Below, in pieces: positions 56,127 to 64,000 of a stretch of 64,000 nt of DNA. How positions within the stretch are numbered: the first letter of the stretch is position 1; every line of letters starts with the position of its first letter. Position numbers and translations under genes: made by a program. Origin of the DNA: Methylopila capsulata. GTDB taxonomy: Bacteria > Pseudomonadota > Alphaproteobacteria > Rhizobiales > Methylopilaceae. Location: the NCBI RefSeq assembly GCF_016907975.1, contig NZ_JAFBCY010000002.1, forward strand, positions 1 to 64,000, given 5' to 3'. The notes below the pieces were generated by a model that saw only the letters and a program-made list of their open reading frames with translations, did not search any database and was not told the DNA's origin.

Positions 56127-57503
56127 TCAGATGTAGGACGAGGCGAGCTCCGGCGGCTCGGCCAGCGCGTGGCCGATGAACTCGAGCGCGCGGCGGATCT
56201 CGTCGCGGGTCGACGGGCCGCCGATGCACACGCGCACGGCTTCGCTCGGAGGTCCGCCGGCGGCGAAGGCGTCGCTCGCCACCACGCCGATGCCGGTGTC
56301 GCGCAGGTGCCCGACGAAGGACGAGCGGTTCCAGGGGGCCGGCAGCGGGATCCAGAGGTTGAAGCTCAACGGGTCCGCCACGAAGGATCCCGCCGGCAGG
56401 ATCTCGGTCGCGAGCTTCTGGCGCGCCGCGGTCTCGGCCCGGATGAACCGCAGGATGGCGTCGGCGGTGCCGTCCTCGATCCAGGCGGTGGCGAGCGCGA
56501 CGGTGAGCGGCGACGCCATCACGTTCGCGGCCCGCAGCGCCGCCACGAAGGGCCACGAGGCCTTCGCGCTGGGCGCCACCACATAGGCCGCGCGCAGCCC
56601 CGCGCCGATGCATTTGGCGAGGCCTGCGACGTGCCAGGTGAGGTCGGGCGCGATCGCCGCGAAGGGCGAGATCTTGCGGGTCGGGATGAAGCCGTAGGCG
56701 TCGTCTTCGACGATCGGCAGATCGTGGAGCCTCGCGACGTCGGCGAGGGCCGCGCGCCGCTCCTCCGAGATCGTCAGGGTCGTCGGGTTCTGAAGCGTCG
56801 GGTTGAGGTAGAGCGCCTTGGGGCCAAGCCGCTCGCAGGCCTCGTCGAGGGCGGCCGGCGTGACGCCGTCCGCGTCCATCGCGAGGCCCACGAGCCGGAT
56901 GCCGAGCTGCGCCGCGATCGCCCGCACGCCGGGATAGGTGACGGCCTCGCACAGCACCACGTCGCCGGGCTTCGCCAGGATGCCGAGGATGCCGAGCAGG
57001 GCCGCGTGCGCGCCCGGCGTCACGAACAGCCGGTCCTGCGTCGGCACGAGCGCGCGGCGGCCGAGCCAGGCCGAGGCCGCGTCCTTGTCCGCCGGCGATC
57101 CGCCGAAGCCCTGGTAGCGCAGCCGGCCCACGAGGTCCCGGCCGACCTGCGCAAGGCCGCCCCGCATCATCTCGAGCAGCTCCGGTTCGGTCGGCTCGGG
57201 CGGCAGGTTCATGGTGAGGTCGGCGGAGAGCCGCGCGGAGGCCCGCAGCGCCGCGGTCTTGGGCGCGCCGAGAACGAAGGTGCCCTGCCCCACGCGGCTG
57301 TCGATCAGGCCGCGCTTGCGGGCCTCGGCATAGCCGCGCGCGACGGTGGTGAAATCCATGTCAAGGCGCTTCGCCAGCGTGCGCTGGGGCGGCAGGCGAT
57401 CGCCCACGGCAAGCCGGCCGGACGTCACGTCGGCCGCGATCACGTCAGCGATCGCGAGGTAGCGGGGCTTGTCGCTGAGCGTCAGGTCGGGGGTCCAGGG
57501 CAT
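56127..57503 (-). CDS. MocR/GntR-type PLP-dependent regulator
   Basis: 458 aa. A winged HTH of the GntR type (about 10-80, RYLAIADVIAADVTSGRLAVGDRLPPQRTLAKRL) is joined to a fold-type I aminotransferase domain (about 100-455) with the PLP lysine in GLAKCIGAGLR (Lys297), DDAYGF and LNPTLQNPTT. MocR proteins bind direct repeats near divergent promoters and respond to PLP adducts of amino compounds. It is divergent from the Nit1C cluster with 301 bases between, so that cluster and the regulator itself are the likely targets. Confidence 0.9.
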   Translation of the reverse strand: MPWTPDLTLSDKPRYLAIADVIAADVTSGRLAVGDRLPPQRTLAKRLDMDFTTVARGYAEARKRGLIDSRVGQGTFVLGAPKTAALRASARLSADLTMNLPPEPTEPELLEMMRGGLAQVGRDLVGRLRYQGFGGSPADKDAASAWLGRRALVPTQDRLFVTPGAHAALLGILGILAKPGDVVLCEAVTYPGVRAIAAQLGIRLVGLAMDADGVTPAALDEACERLGPKALYLNPTLQNPTTLTISEERRAALADVARLHDLPIVEDDAYGFIPTRKISPFAAIAPDLTWHVAGLAKCIGAGLRAAYVVAPSAKASWPFVAALRAANVMASPLTVALATAWIEDGTADAILRFIRAETAARQKLATEILPAGSFVADPLSFNLWIPLPAPWNRSSFVGHLRDTGIGVVASDAFAAGGPPSEAVRVCIGGPSTRDEIRRALEFIGHALAEPPELASSYI

Positions 57504-57804
57504 CGACTGTCGCGGCTTTCACAGAGGCGTCGCAGGCAATATTGACTGGATTGAAGCGTCCGTCCAGCGCCCAATCAATGCATTCAATTTCATGCCCAGC
57601 AGATGCGCATCCGGCGCCTCCATCCTGCGCATCTCCAAGGAACCAATCGTTTCAAGGTAGGCATCCGAGGCATAATTGAATGTATTATTGAATGTATATT
57701 GCGCCGTTTAATGACTGCATTCCTAAAGCGGCGACTGGCACGCGGATTGCTCCTCCGTTTGCGACCTGCGGCCCTCGCCGCGGAGCCCACACGAGGAGAG
57801 AGCG
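57504..57804. promoter_or_regulatory. Divergent MocR/Nit1C control region
   Basis: 301 bases, clearly AT-richer than its flanks. ATTGAATGTAT occurs as a tandem direct repeat at 57675-57685 and 57687-57697 (12-base period), and the inverted CATTCAAT is at 57581-57588. A sigma-54 promoter for the Nit1C operon lies at 57736. The repeats are the best candidates for MocR or activator binding. Confidence 0.6.
57736..57751 (+). promoter_or_regulatory. Sigma-54 promoter of the Nit1C operon
   Basis: TGGCACGCGGATTGCT matches the -24/-12 consensus TGGCAC-N5-TTGC(A/T) at every defined base, with the required 10 bases between the GG and GC dinucleotides. It starts 69 bases upstream of nitB. Such a promoter needs an enhancer-binding protein. 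Confidence 0.85.
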
Positions 57805-58287
57805 ATGCCCGCAGTGACGAAGCCCGCCAATCAGAAGGGCGATTTCCTGGTCGATTACGAAACCAAGGTGTTCGAGGACGTGAAGGCCGCGCCCGGCGAA
57901 AAGGCGCTCGTCACCTTCCACACCGTCGCCTTCGAGGGCTCGATCGGCCTCGTGAACCTGCTGCAGGCCTCGCGCCTGATCGCCAAGGGCTTCGAGACCT
58001 CCGTCCTGCTCTATGGCCCCGGCGTGACCCTCGGCGTGCAGCGCGGCTTCCCGAAGCTCGGCGACGAGGCCTTCCCGGGCCATCTCAACTTCAACAATCG
58101 GATCGAGAAGATCCTCGCCGACGGCGGAAAGGTCTACGCCTGCCGGTTCGCGCTCCAGGCGCTCTACGGCCACGGCGAAGGCGCCCTGATCCCCGGCGTG
58201 ACGCCGATCAGCCCGCTCGACGTGCTCGACATCGTGCTCCTGCACCGCAAGGAGAACGCCTTCATCCTCGACACCTGGACCCTCTGA
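57805..58287 (+). CDS. nitB: Nit1C protein NitB (MSMEG_0572 family)
   Basis: 160 aa. The recognisable family sequence is [48 protein letters not shown], with later [13 protein letters not shown] and [23 protein letters not shown]. The MSMEG_0572 family is uncharacterised, but it is a constant part of the Nit1C cluster, which in Pseudomonas supports growth on cyanide as nitrogen source. It is the first gene behind the sigma-54 promoter; GGAGAG precedes the ATG. Confidence 0.9.
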   Translation: MPAVTKPANQKGDFLVDYETKVFEDVKAAPGEKALVTFHTVAFEGSIGLVNLLQASRLIAKGFETSVLLYGPGVTLGVQRGFPKLGDEAFPGHLNFNNRIEKILADGGKVYACRFALQALYGHGEGALIPGVTPISPLDVLDIVLLHRKENAFILDTWTL

Positions 58288-58328
58288 GAGGCGGTACAGC
58301 CGCCCTCCCGGACGGCGCGGGCCGATCC

Positions 58329-58410
58329 GGGATCGTCCTCAGGATATGGCGCCTCGCCGCGCCTTCCGCGGAGGACGATCCCGGCTCTCCGCTTCGCTTC
58401 GGCCGGGATG
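58329..58410. repeat. Palindromic REP-like repeat between nitB and nitC
   Basis: GGGATCGTCCTC at 58329-58340 is perfectly inverted at 58371-58382, followed by CCGGCTCTCCGCTTCGC and GGCCGGGATGACG. This sequence type is a frequent intergenic repeat in related genomes. It differs from the repeats at 6301 and 33604. Confidence 0.75.
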
Positions 58411-58432
58411 ACGACGACGGGAGGATGAGCCG

Positions 58433-59485
58433 ATGACAGAACAACGCATAGTCCGCGCCGCGGCCGTCCAGATCGCGCCCGACCTCGAGAACGGCGCAGG
58501 CACGCTGGACCGCGTGCTGAACGCGCTCGACGACGCGGCGGGCAAGGGCGCGGAGTTCGTGGTGTTCCCCGAGACCTTCCTGCCCTGGTACCCCTACTTC
58601 TCCTTCGTGCATCCGCCGGTCACGACCGGCGGAGAGCACCTGAGGCTCTACGAGCACGCCGTCGTCGTGCCCGGCCCCGTCACCGACGCGGTGTCGGCGG
58701 CGGCGCGGCGGCGGGGCCTCGTGGTCGTGCTGGGCGTGAACGAGCGCGACCACGGCTCGCTCTACAACGCCCAGCTGATCTTCGACGCCGACGGGACGCT
58801 CAAGCTCAAGCGCCGCAAGATCACGCCGACCTACCACGAGCGCATGATCTGGGGCCAAGGCGACGGCTCGGGCCTGCGCGCCGTCGACACCAAGGTCGGC
58901 CGCGTCGGCGCGCTGGCCTGCTGGGAGCATTACAACCCGCTCGCCCGCTACGCCCTCATGGCGGACCATGAGGAGATCCACGCCGCCCAGTTCCCGGGCT
59001 CCATGGTCGGACCGATCTTCGCCGACCAGATGGAGGTGACGATCCGTCACCACGCGCTGGAGAGCGGCTGCTTCGTCGTCAACGCCACGGGCTGGCTGAC
59101 CGACGCGCAGCGCGCCCGGATCTCGCCTGACGAAAAGCTCCGCAAGGCCCTCACCGGCGGCTGCATGACGGCGATCGTCTCGCCGGAGGGCGCGCATCTC
59201 GCCCCGCCGCTCACCGAGGGAGAGGGCATTCTGATCGCCGATCTCGACATGGCGCTGGTGACCAAGCGCAAGCGGATGATGGACTCGATCGGCCACTACG
59301 CCCGGCCCGAGCTCCTCAGCCTCGTCCTCGACGACCGGCCGCAGACGCCGCTGCGCCGGTCCGCCACCCTTCCTTCCTGGAGCGCATCCGATGACGCCGA
59401 TGCCGACCAAGCCGAAGCCGACGCTGCGAACCGAGGAGCTGATCAACGAGTTGCAGTCCTTCGGGGTCCGGCTCGTCGACCCTAG
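58433..59485 (+). CDS. nitC: Nitrilase of the Nit6803 / Nit1C type
   Basis: 350 aa. Intact triad: Glu47 ([14 protein letters not shown]), Lys129 ([11 protein letters not shown]) and Cys163 ([10 protein letters not shown]). These signatures match Nit6803-type nitrilases, which convert nitriles to acid and ammonia; in Nit1C, NitC is needed for cyanide assimilation. The last 30 residues or so ([18 protein letters not shown]) are low-complexity and overlap the radical SAM gene by 95 bases, so the true end may be shortened in evolution or a late frameshift may have occurred. Confidence 0.92.
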   Translation: MTEQRIVRAAAVQIAPDLENGAGTLDRVLNALDDAAGKGAEFVVFPETFLPWYPYFSFVHPPVTTGGEHLRLYEHAVVVPGPVTDAVSAAARRRGLVVVLGVNERDHGSLYNAQLIFDADGTLKLKRRKITPTYHERMIWGQGDGSGLRAVDTKVGRVGALACWEHYNPLARYALMADHEEIHAAQFPGSMVGPIFADQMEVTIRHHALESGCFVVNATGWLTDAQRARISPDEKLRKALTGGCMTAIVSPEGAHLAPPLTEGEGILIADLDMALVTKRKRMMDSIGHYARPELLSLVLDDRPQTPLRRSATLPSWSASDDADADQAEADAANRGADQRVAVLRGPARRP

Positions 59486-60539
59486 CGCCGGCGCCGCCAG
59501 CCGCCGCGGCGGCGCGGGGCCATCCGACCACAAGGCGATCACCATCGACGGCATGACCGTGATGGCGCCGGTGCACACCGCGCCGGCGTTCGACAGCCCC
59601 TATCTGGTGGAGAAGCCGGACGCCTTCGGCCGCAGCCGCATCACCCGCGACGGCGCGGTCGTGGCGGAGGCCTCGTTCCCGCTCGGCCCGAAGTTCTACG
59701 AGCTGACGACGGCCGAGGGCGTGCCCTACCGGCACATAGCGACGCTGCACGGCCGCGACGTGCTCGCGACCACGGTCCTGCAGACCTGCATCCGCTATCA
59801 GAGCCGCACCAAGACCTGCCAGTTCTGCGCGATCGGCCAGTCGCTCGCCGCCGGCCGCACCATCGCGCACAAGACGCCGGCCCAGCTCGGCGAAGTGGCG
59901 GAGGCGGCCGTCCGGCTCGACGGCGTCCGGCACATGGTGATGACGACCGGCACGCCGAAGGGCGCGGACCGCGGCGCCGCCGTGCTGGCGGACAGCTGCG
60001 TCGGCGTGAAGGCGCGGGTGAACCTGCCGATCCAGGTCCAGTGCGAGCCGCCGGACGACGACGCCTGGTTCGAACGCCTGCGGACCGCTGGCGCCGACGC
60101 GCTCGGCATGCATCTGGAGGCGGTGTCGGAGCCGGTGCGCCAGCGCATCATGCCCGGCAAGGCGACGGTCTCCTTGGAGCGCTATTTCGAGGCCTTCGCG
60201 GCGGCGGTTCCGGTGTTCGGCCGGGCCCAGGTCTCGACCTACATCCTCGCCGGCCTCGGCGACACGGCCGAGGAGATCCTCACCGTCTGCGAGCGGCTGA
60301 CGGCCCTCGGCGTCTATCCCTTCGTGGTGCCGTTCACGCCGATCTCCGGCACCCCGCTCGAAAGCCACCCGACGCCGCCGCCCGCCTTCATGGCCTCCAT
60401 CCTCGGCCCCCTTGCCCGCATGCTGATCGCAAGCGGCCTGCGCTCCGTGGACGTCAAGGCCGGCTGCGCGAAGTGCGGCGCCTGCTCGTCGCTTGCGGCC
60501 TACGAACGCGGAGAGAGCGCATGTTCTTCGAAGCGGTGA
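59391..60539 (+). CDS. nitD: Radical SAM protein of the Nit1C cluster (MSMEG_0568 family)
   Basis: 382 aa. The cluster motif is [18 protein letters not shown]: cysteines spaced C-x9-C-x2-C rather than the usual C-x3-C-x2-C. Near the C-terminus CAKCGAC may hold an auxiliary iron-sulfur cluster. TIM-barrel signatures include [20 protein letters not shown] and [14 protein letters not shown]. Function unknown; it is invariably found with the Nit1C nitrilase. Its 3' end overlaps the GNAT gene by 19 bases. The first candidate ATG at 59391 lies within nitC; a start a few codons later (59400) is possible. Confidence 0.9.
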   Translation: MTPMPTKPKPTLRTEELINELQSFGVRLVDPSAGAASRRGGAGPSDHKAITIDGMTVMAPVHTAPAFDSPYLVEKPDAFGRSRITRDGAVVAEASFPLGPKFYELTTAEGVPYRHIATLHGRDVLATTVLQTCIRYQSRTKTCQFCAIGQSLAAGRTIAHKTPAQLGEVAEAAVRLDGVRHMVMTTGTPKGADRGAAVLADSCVGVKARVNLPIQVQCEPPDDDAWFERLRTAGADALGMHLEAVSEPVRQRIMPGKATVSLERYFEAFAAAVPVFGRAQVSTYILAGLGDTAEEILTVCERLTALGVYPFVVPFTPISGTPLESHPTPPPAFMASILGPLARMLIASGLRSVDVKAGCAKCGACSSLAAYERGESACSSKR

Positions 60540-61063
60540 CGCCCTTCGTGCCGGCCGGCTACCAGATCAAGTGGGCGGTCGGCGACTGGGAGCGGCGCGG
60601 CGCGGCCGCCCTGCGCCGGAAGGTGTTCTGCGAGGAGCAGAAGATCTTCGCGGGCGACGACCGCGACGCGATCGACGAGGTCGCGATCCCTCTGGTCGCC
60701 GCGTCGTCGCTCGCCGTCGCCTACGACGCCGTGGTCGGCACGGTCCGCATCCACGAGGAGACGCCCGGCGTCTGGTGGGGCTCGCGGCTCGCGGTCGACG
60801 CCGGCCACCGGCGCGTGGGCGCGCTGAGCGCGGCGCTGATCCGGCTCGCGGTGTCCTCGGCCCACGCGCGCGGCTGCAGGCGGTTCTTCGCCCATGTGCA
60901 GGAGCAGAACGGCCCGCTGTTCGAGCGGCTGCGCTGGCGTCCGCTGGAGACCGTCGAGCTTCACGGCCGGCCGCATCTCAGGATGGAGGCGGACCTCGCC
61001 TTCTATCCGCCCTTCGCCACGCCGGAGGCCGGCTTCCTGACGCTCGTCCGGAGAGCGGCATGA
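60521..61063 (+). CDS. nitE: GNAT-family acetyltransferase of the Nit1C cluster (MSMEG_0567 N-terminal type)
   Basis: 180 aa. [38 protein letters not shown] opens the protein, and LAVDAGHRRVGALSAALIRLA is the acetyl-CoA pyrophosphate loop region of the GNAT fold. It would acylate an amine produced in the pathway. In some organisms this domain is fused to the AIR-synthase-like protein; here they are separate with a 4-base overlap. GGAGAG precedes the ATG. Confidence 0.88.
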   Translation: MFFEAVTPFVPAGYQIKWAVGDWERRGAAALRRKVFCEEQKIFAGDDRDAIDEVAIPLVAASSLAVAYDAVVGTVRIHEETPGVWWGSRLAVDAGHRRVGALSAALIRLAVSSAHARGCRRFFAHVQEQNGPLFERLRWRPLETVELHGRPHLRMEADLAFYPPFATPEAGFLTLVRRAA

Positions 61064-62052
61064 GCCTCGCCCTGGACAGCACGGTCGATCTCGAGGCGCT
61101 GGCGGCGGGCTTGAGGACCGGCCGCGGGATGGAGGCCAAGGCCGACATCGCGGCCGCGGTCGCGCGCCTCGGCGTCTCGGGCGCCTCGGTGGTGCCGGTC
61201 GGCGACGACTGCGCCGCGATCCCCGAGGGCGACGGCTACCTGCTGTTTGCGATCGAGGGCTTCATGAACGCCTTCGTGGAGACGGACCCCTGGTTCGCCG
61301 GCTGGTGCGGCGTGATGGTGAACCTGTCCGACATCGCCGCCATGGGCGGACGGCCGATCGCGGTGGTCAACGCGGTCTGGGCGAACGGCGAGGCCGGCGC
61401 GGCGCCCGTGCTTGACGGCCTGCGCGAGGCCTCGGCCCGCTTCGGCACGCCGATCGTCGGCGGCCACAGCAATCTCGCCTGCGACCGCGGCCAGCTCTCG
61501 GTCGCCGTGCTCGGCCGCGCGCGGCGCCTTCTGACGAGCTTCGACGCGGCGCCCGGCGACCGCCTGATCGCCGCCATCGACCTGCGCGGCCGCTACCGCG
61601 AGCCCTTCGACAACTGGGAGGCCGCGACCGGCGCGCCGGCGAGCCGCCTGCGCGGCGACCTGGAGCTGCTGCCGGAGATCGCCGAGGCGGGCCTCAGCCG
61701 CGCGGCCAAGGACATCAGCCAGGCCGGCCTGGTCGGCACCGCCGCCATGCTCGCGGAATGCTCCGGCGTCGGCGTGCGAATCGATCTCGACGCCGTGCCC
61801 CGTCCCGAGGGCGTTCCGCTGGATCGCTGGCTGCGGAGCTTTCCGAGCTTCGGCTATCTTATCGCCGCGCCGGCGGATCAGGTCGACGCGATCCTCGGCC
61901 GGTTTCATGCGCGTGGGATCGCCGCCGCCGACATCGGCGGGATCACCCGGGGCGGCCGCGTCGAGATCGCGTCCCGCGGCCGCGTCGCGACGGTCTGGGA
62001 CCTGGAGGCGCGCCCGCTCATCGGCTGCGCGGCGCGGGGGACGACGGCATGA
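61060..62052 (+). CDS. nitF: AIR-synthase-like protein of the Nit1C cluster (sll0787 family)
   Basis: 330 aa of the PurM/AIR synthase fold. VGDDCAAIPEGDGYLLFAIEGF, MVNLSDIAAMGGRPIAVVNAVWA and GGHSNLA correspond to the ATP- and metal-binding segments of the superfamily (AIRS, ThiL, HypE, SelD). It may activate a small molecule with ATP; HypE, a relative, makes a nitrile, which fits the nitrile theme. The start overlaps nitE and the end overlaps the glycosyltransferase, each by 4 bases. Confidence 0.9.
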   Translation: MSLALDSTVDLEALAAGLRTGRGMEAKADIAAAVARLGVSGASVVPVGDDCAAIPEGDGYLLFAIEGFMNAFVETDPWFAGWCGVMVNLSDIAAMGGRPIAVVNAVWANGEAGAAPVLDGLREASARFGTPIVGGHSNLACDRGQLSVAVLGRARRLLTSFDAAPGDRLIAAIDLRGRYREPFDNWEAATGAPASRLRGDLELLPEIAEAGLSRAAKDISQAGLVGTAAMLAECSGVGVRIDLDAVPRPEGVPLDRWLRSFPSFGYLIAAPADQVDAILGRFHARGIAAADIGGITRGGRVEIASRGRVATVWDLEARPLIGCAARGTTA

Positions 62053-63206
62053 CCGAACCGCTCCGCGTCGCCCTGCTCTGTCATTCGGTCAACCCGCGCG
62101 GCGGCGTCGTCCACGCCATGGAGCTCGCGACCGCCCTGCACGACCTCGGCCACGCGCCCGTGGTTCATGCGCCGGATCCCGCGGCCCGCGGGTTCTTCCG
62201 CCCGACCGTGTTCGAGACCGTCTGCGTCGAGGCCGCGCCTGTCGACGGCGACACGCACGACATGGTGACGACGCGGGTCGCGGACTATCGCCGGCATTTC
62301 GCGAAGCCGGAGAACCGCCGCTTCGACGTGTTCCACGCCCAGGACGGCATCTCCGGCAACGCGCTCGCGACGCTCAAGGACGACGGGCTCGTCCGCGCCT
62401 TCGTACGGACGGTGCATCATCTCGACGCCTTCGCGGACGCCCGCGTCGCCGCGCTGCAGACGCGCTCCGTGACGACCTCCGACGCCCAGATCGTCGTCAG
62501 CGACCTCTGGCGCACCGTGCTCCGCGCCCGCTACGGGCTGGAGGCGACGCTCGCCGGCAACGGCGTCGACGCCCGGCGGTTCCGCCCCGATCCGGACGGC
62601 CGCGAGGCGACGCTGCGCGTCCGCCTCGGGCTCGGCTCCGGTCCGGTCATTCTCTCGGTCGGCGGCGTCGAGGAGCGCAAAAACGCGCGGCGGCTGCTGG
62701 AGGCCTTCGGGCAGGTCCGCCGGTTCCACGAGCGGGCCCAGCTGGTGATCGCCGGCGGCGCCTCGGTGCTCGACCACGGCGATTACCGCGCGGCCTTCGA
62801 GCGCGACGTCGCCGCGAGCGGACTTCCGCCGAGCGCGCTGATCCGCACCGGCCCGCTGCCCGACGCCGACATGCCGGCGCTCTACCGCATCGCCGACGTG
62901 CTCGCCTTCCCCTCCGTGCGGGAAGGCTTCGGCCTCGTGGCGCTCGAGGCGATGGCGAGCGGAACGCCGGTCGCCGCCTCCCGCATTGCGCCCTTCACCG
63001 AGTACCTCGGCGACGGGGACGTCGCCTGGTGCGACCCGCTGAACCCGGGATCGATCGCGAACGCGCTGATGCTGGCGCTTGCGGAACCCGTTCGCTCGCA
63101 GCTCGCGGAGCGCGGCCAGGCGGTCGCGCTCCGCCGCGACTGGCTCTCCGTCGCCCGCACCCATCTCGACGTCTACAGCCGTTTGACGGAGGCCGCCCAT
63201 GCCTGA
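62049..63206 (+). CDS. Glycosyltransferase family 4 protein in Nit1C (MSMEG_0565 family)
   Basis: 385 aa of the GT-B fold. NPRGGVVHAMELATAL lies near the N-terminus; in the C-terminal domain ILSVGGVEERKNARRLLEAF and the donor-site motif FPSVREGFGLVALEAMASGTPV (E-x7-E) are intact. It should transfer a sugar from a nucleotide sugar to an unknown acceptor. This gene is present in Nit1C clusters of mycobacteria and others but is not part of the seven-gene core, so it marks a variant. It overlaps both neighbours. Confidence 0.9.
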   Translation: MTEPLRVALLCHSVNPRGGVVHAMELATALHDLGHAPVVHAPDPAARGFFRPTVFETVCVEAAPVDGDTHDMVTTRVADYRRHFAKPENRRFDVFHAQDGISGNALATLKDDGLVRAFVRTVHHLDAFADARVAALQTRSVTTSDAQIVVSDLWRTVLRARYGLEATLAGNGVDARRFRPDPDGREATLRVRLGLGSGPVILSVGGVEERKNARRLLEAFGQVRRFHERAQLVIAGGASVLDHGDYRAAFERDVAASGLPPSALIRTGPLPDADMPALYRIADVLAFPSVREGFGLVALEAMASGTPVAASRIAPFTEYLGDGDVAWCDPLNPGSIANALMLALAEPVRSQLAERGQAVALRRDWLSVARTHLDVYSRLTEAAHA

Positions 63207-63480
63207 AATGCGCTTCACCATTCGCTGGCCCGACGGCGCGGAAGAGAGCTGCTACTCGCCCTCGCTCGTCATCTCCGAGTACATGACGGCGGGCGAAAGC
63301 TACACCGTCTCCGACTTCGCCGAGCGCTGCCGCACGGCCCTGAACATCGCGAGCGAACGGGTGCGGGCGAAGTACGGCTTCGCCTGCTCCAGCGCGCTCG
63401 ACCAGCTCGGGCGGATCGAGCAGGCCTCCGCGCGCTTCGCGCCGGACGCCCCCGTCACCGTCGTCTCCTTCGAAACCTGA
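63199..63480 (+). CDS. nitG: Nit1C small protein (MSMEG_0570 family)
   Basis: 93 aa. MPEMRFTIRWPDGAEESCYSPSLVI, YTVSDFAERCRTALNIASERV and KYGFACSSALDQL are the family's conserved parts, including two cysteines. The family is annotated as a nitrogen-starvation response protein without a known activity. The start overlaps the glycosyltransferase by 8 bases. Confidence 0.9.
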   Translation: MPEMRFTIRWPDGAEESCYSPSLVISEYMTAGESYTVSDFAERCRTALNIASERVRAKYGFACSSALDQLGRIEQASARFAPDAPVTVVSFET

Positions 63481-63497
63481 TCCTCCGGGAGGACAGC

Positions 63498-64000
63498 ATG
63501 AGCATGTCCGGAACTCCGCATCTCAGCGTCGTCGTCGTCGGAGGCGGCCAGGCGGGCCTCTCCACCAGCTACTGGCTGCAGCAGCGCCAGATCGACCATC
63601 TCGTGTTCGAGAAGCGCTCCGCCGCCCACACCTGGTCGACGCAGCGCTGGGACAGCTTCAGCTTGGTCACGCCGAACTGGCAGTGCGACCTGCCGGGCCA
63701 CCCCTACGACGGCCCCGACCCGGACGGCTTCATGAAGAAGGACGAGATCGTCGCCTATGTCCGCAGCTTCGTGGAGAAGGTGAATCCGCCGATCCGCGAG
63801 GGCGTGTCGGTGACGCGCGTGACGCGGCGGCCGGAGGGCGGCTTCGCGATCGCGACCTCCGAGGGCGACTTCACCGCCGACGAGATCGTCGTGGCGTCAG
63901 GCGGCTACCACACGCCGATCATCCCGCGCATGGCGGAGAAACTGCCGAAGTCGATCGCGCAGATCCACTCCGAGCAGTACCGCAACGCCGACCAGCTTCC
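63498..64000 (+). CDS. nitH: Flavin-dependent oxidoreductase of Nit1C (MSMEG_0569 family), 5' part
   Basis: Only the first 167 codons are in the window; the frame runs open to base 64000. VVVVGGGQAGLSTSYWLQQR is the FAD-binding GxGxxG motif with its following helix, and WDSFSLVTPNW with ASGGYHTPIIP resembles flavin-containing monooxygenase-type proteins. In Nit1C this enzyme is the flavoprotein partner of unknown reaction. GGAGGAC precedes the ATG 17 bases after nitG. Confidence 0.88.
   Translation, partial: MSMSGTPHLSVVVVGGGQAGLSTSYWLQQRQIDHLVFEKRSAAHTWSTQRWDSFSLVTPNWQCDLPGHPYDGPDPDGFMKKDEIVAYVRSFVEKVNPPIREGVSVTRVTRRPEGGFAIATSEGDFTADEIVVASGGYHTPIIPRMAEKLPKSIAQIHSEQYRNADQL

Overview
The window is GC-rich chromosomal DNA from an alphaproteobacterium, most likely a member of the Hyphomicrobiales with a methylotroph-like life style. 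This is inferred from the codon bias, the gene families and the REP-like repeats; the genus cannot be named from the sequence alone. No rRNA, tRNA, CRISPR array, prophage or insertion sequence was seen.

Layout. (1) 1-9.1 kb holds housekeeping and envelope genes: a sugar-nucleotide epimerase, a PAS-GGDEF diguanylate cyclase, a zinc alcohol dehydrogenase, a NUDIX hydrolase, an EEP-family phosphodiesterase, a cardiolipin synthase-like protein and a TerC-family membrane protein. (2) 9.1-20.6 kb is a nearly complete type II secretion system in two divergent arms: gspD-O-F-G-H-I-J-K leftward and gspE-L-M-N rightward. (3) 20.8-24.0 kb is a leftward trio, one M20 carbamoylase/amidohydrolase and two choline-kinase-like phosphotransferases. 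(4) 24.2-33.6 kb is a nitrogen-release block: amiC-amiR (amide sensor and ANTAR antiterminator), a structured leader, amiE, an alpha/beta hydrolase and urease genes ureE-F-AB-C-G-D. (5) 33.7-36.8 kb is an orphan CbbO/NorD plus CbbQ/NorQ chaperone pair on the opposite strand. (6) 37.2-38.0 kb is a lower-GC HEPN-like gene.

(7) 38.2-54.2 kb is a dimethylformamide (DMF) utilisation locus. A leftward operon encodes a NarL-type response regulator, a soluble hybrid histidine kinase and an amide/branched-chain-type binding protein without an evident signal peptide. Rightward genes encode a small unknown protein, a complete UrtABCDE-like ABC transporter, N,N-dimethylformamidase DmfA1/DmfA2, a Rieske-oxygenase-like protein that has lost its metal ligands, a Sel1-repeat protein, a small unknown protein and an outer-membrane porin. 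A CTAG-centred palindromic site occurs in front of most of these transcription units and nowhere obvious outside them. (8) 54.3-56.1 kb is a tandem nitrilase-superfamily protein whose second domain lacks the catalytic cysteine. (9) 56.1-64.0 kb is a MocR-type regulator divergent from a Nit1C cluster (nitB-C-D-E-F, a glycosyltransferase, nitG and the start of nitH) behind a textbook sigma-54 promoter; the Nit1C family is linked to cyanide/nitrile nitrogen assimilation.

Together the right two thirds of the window read as a nitrogen-salvage island for small amides, urea, DMF and nitriles. DMF would enter through the porin and ABC transporter and be split by DmfA1A2 to dimethylamine and formate. 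AmiE and urease would release ammonia from amides and urea, and Nit1C would deal with nitriles or cyanide. Genes for dimethylamine oxidation are not in the window. Control appears layered: two-component/CTAG operator, AmiC/AmiR antitermination, and sigma-54 plus possibly MocR.
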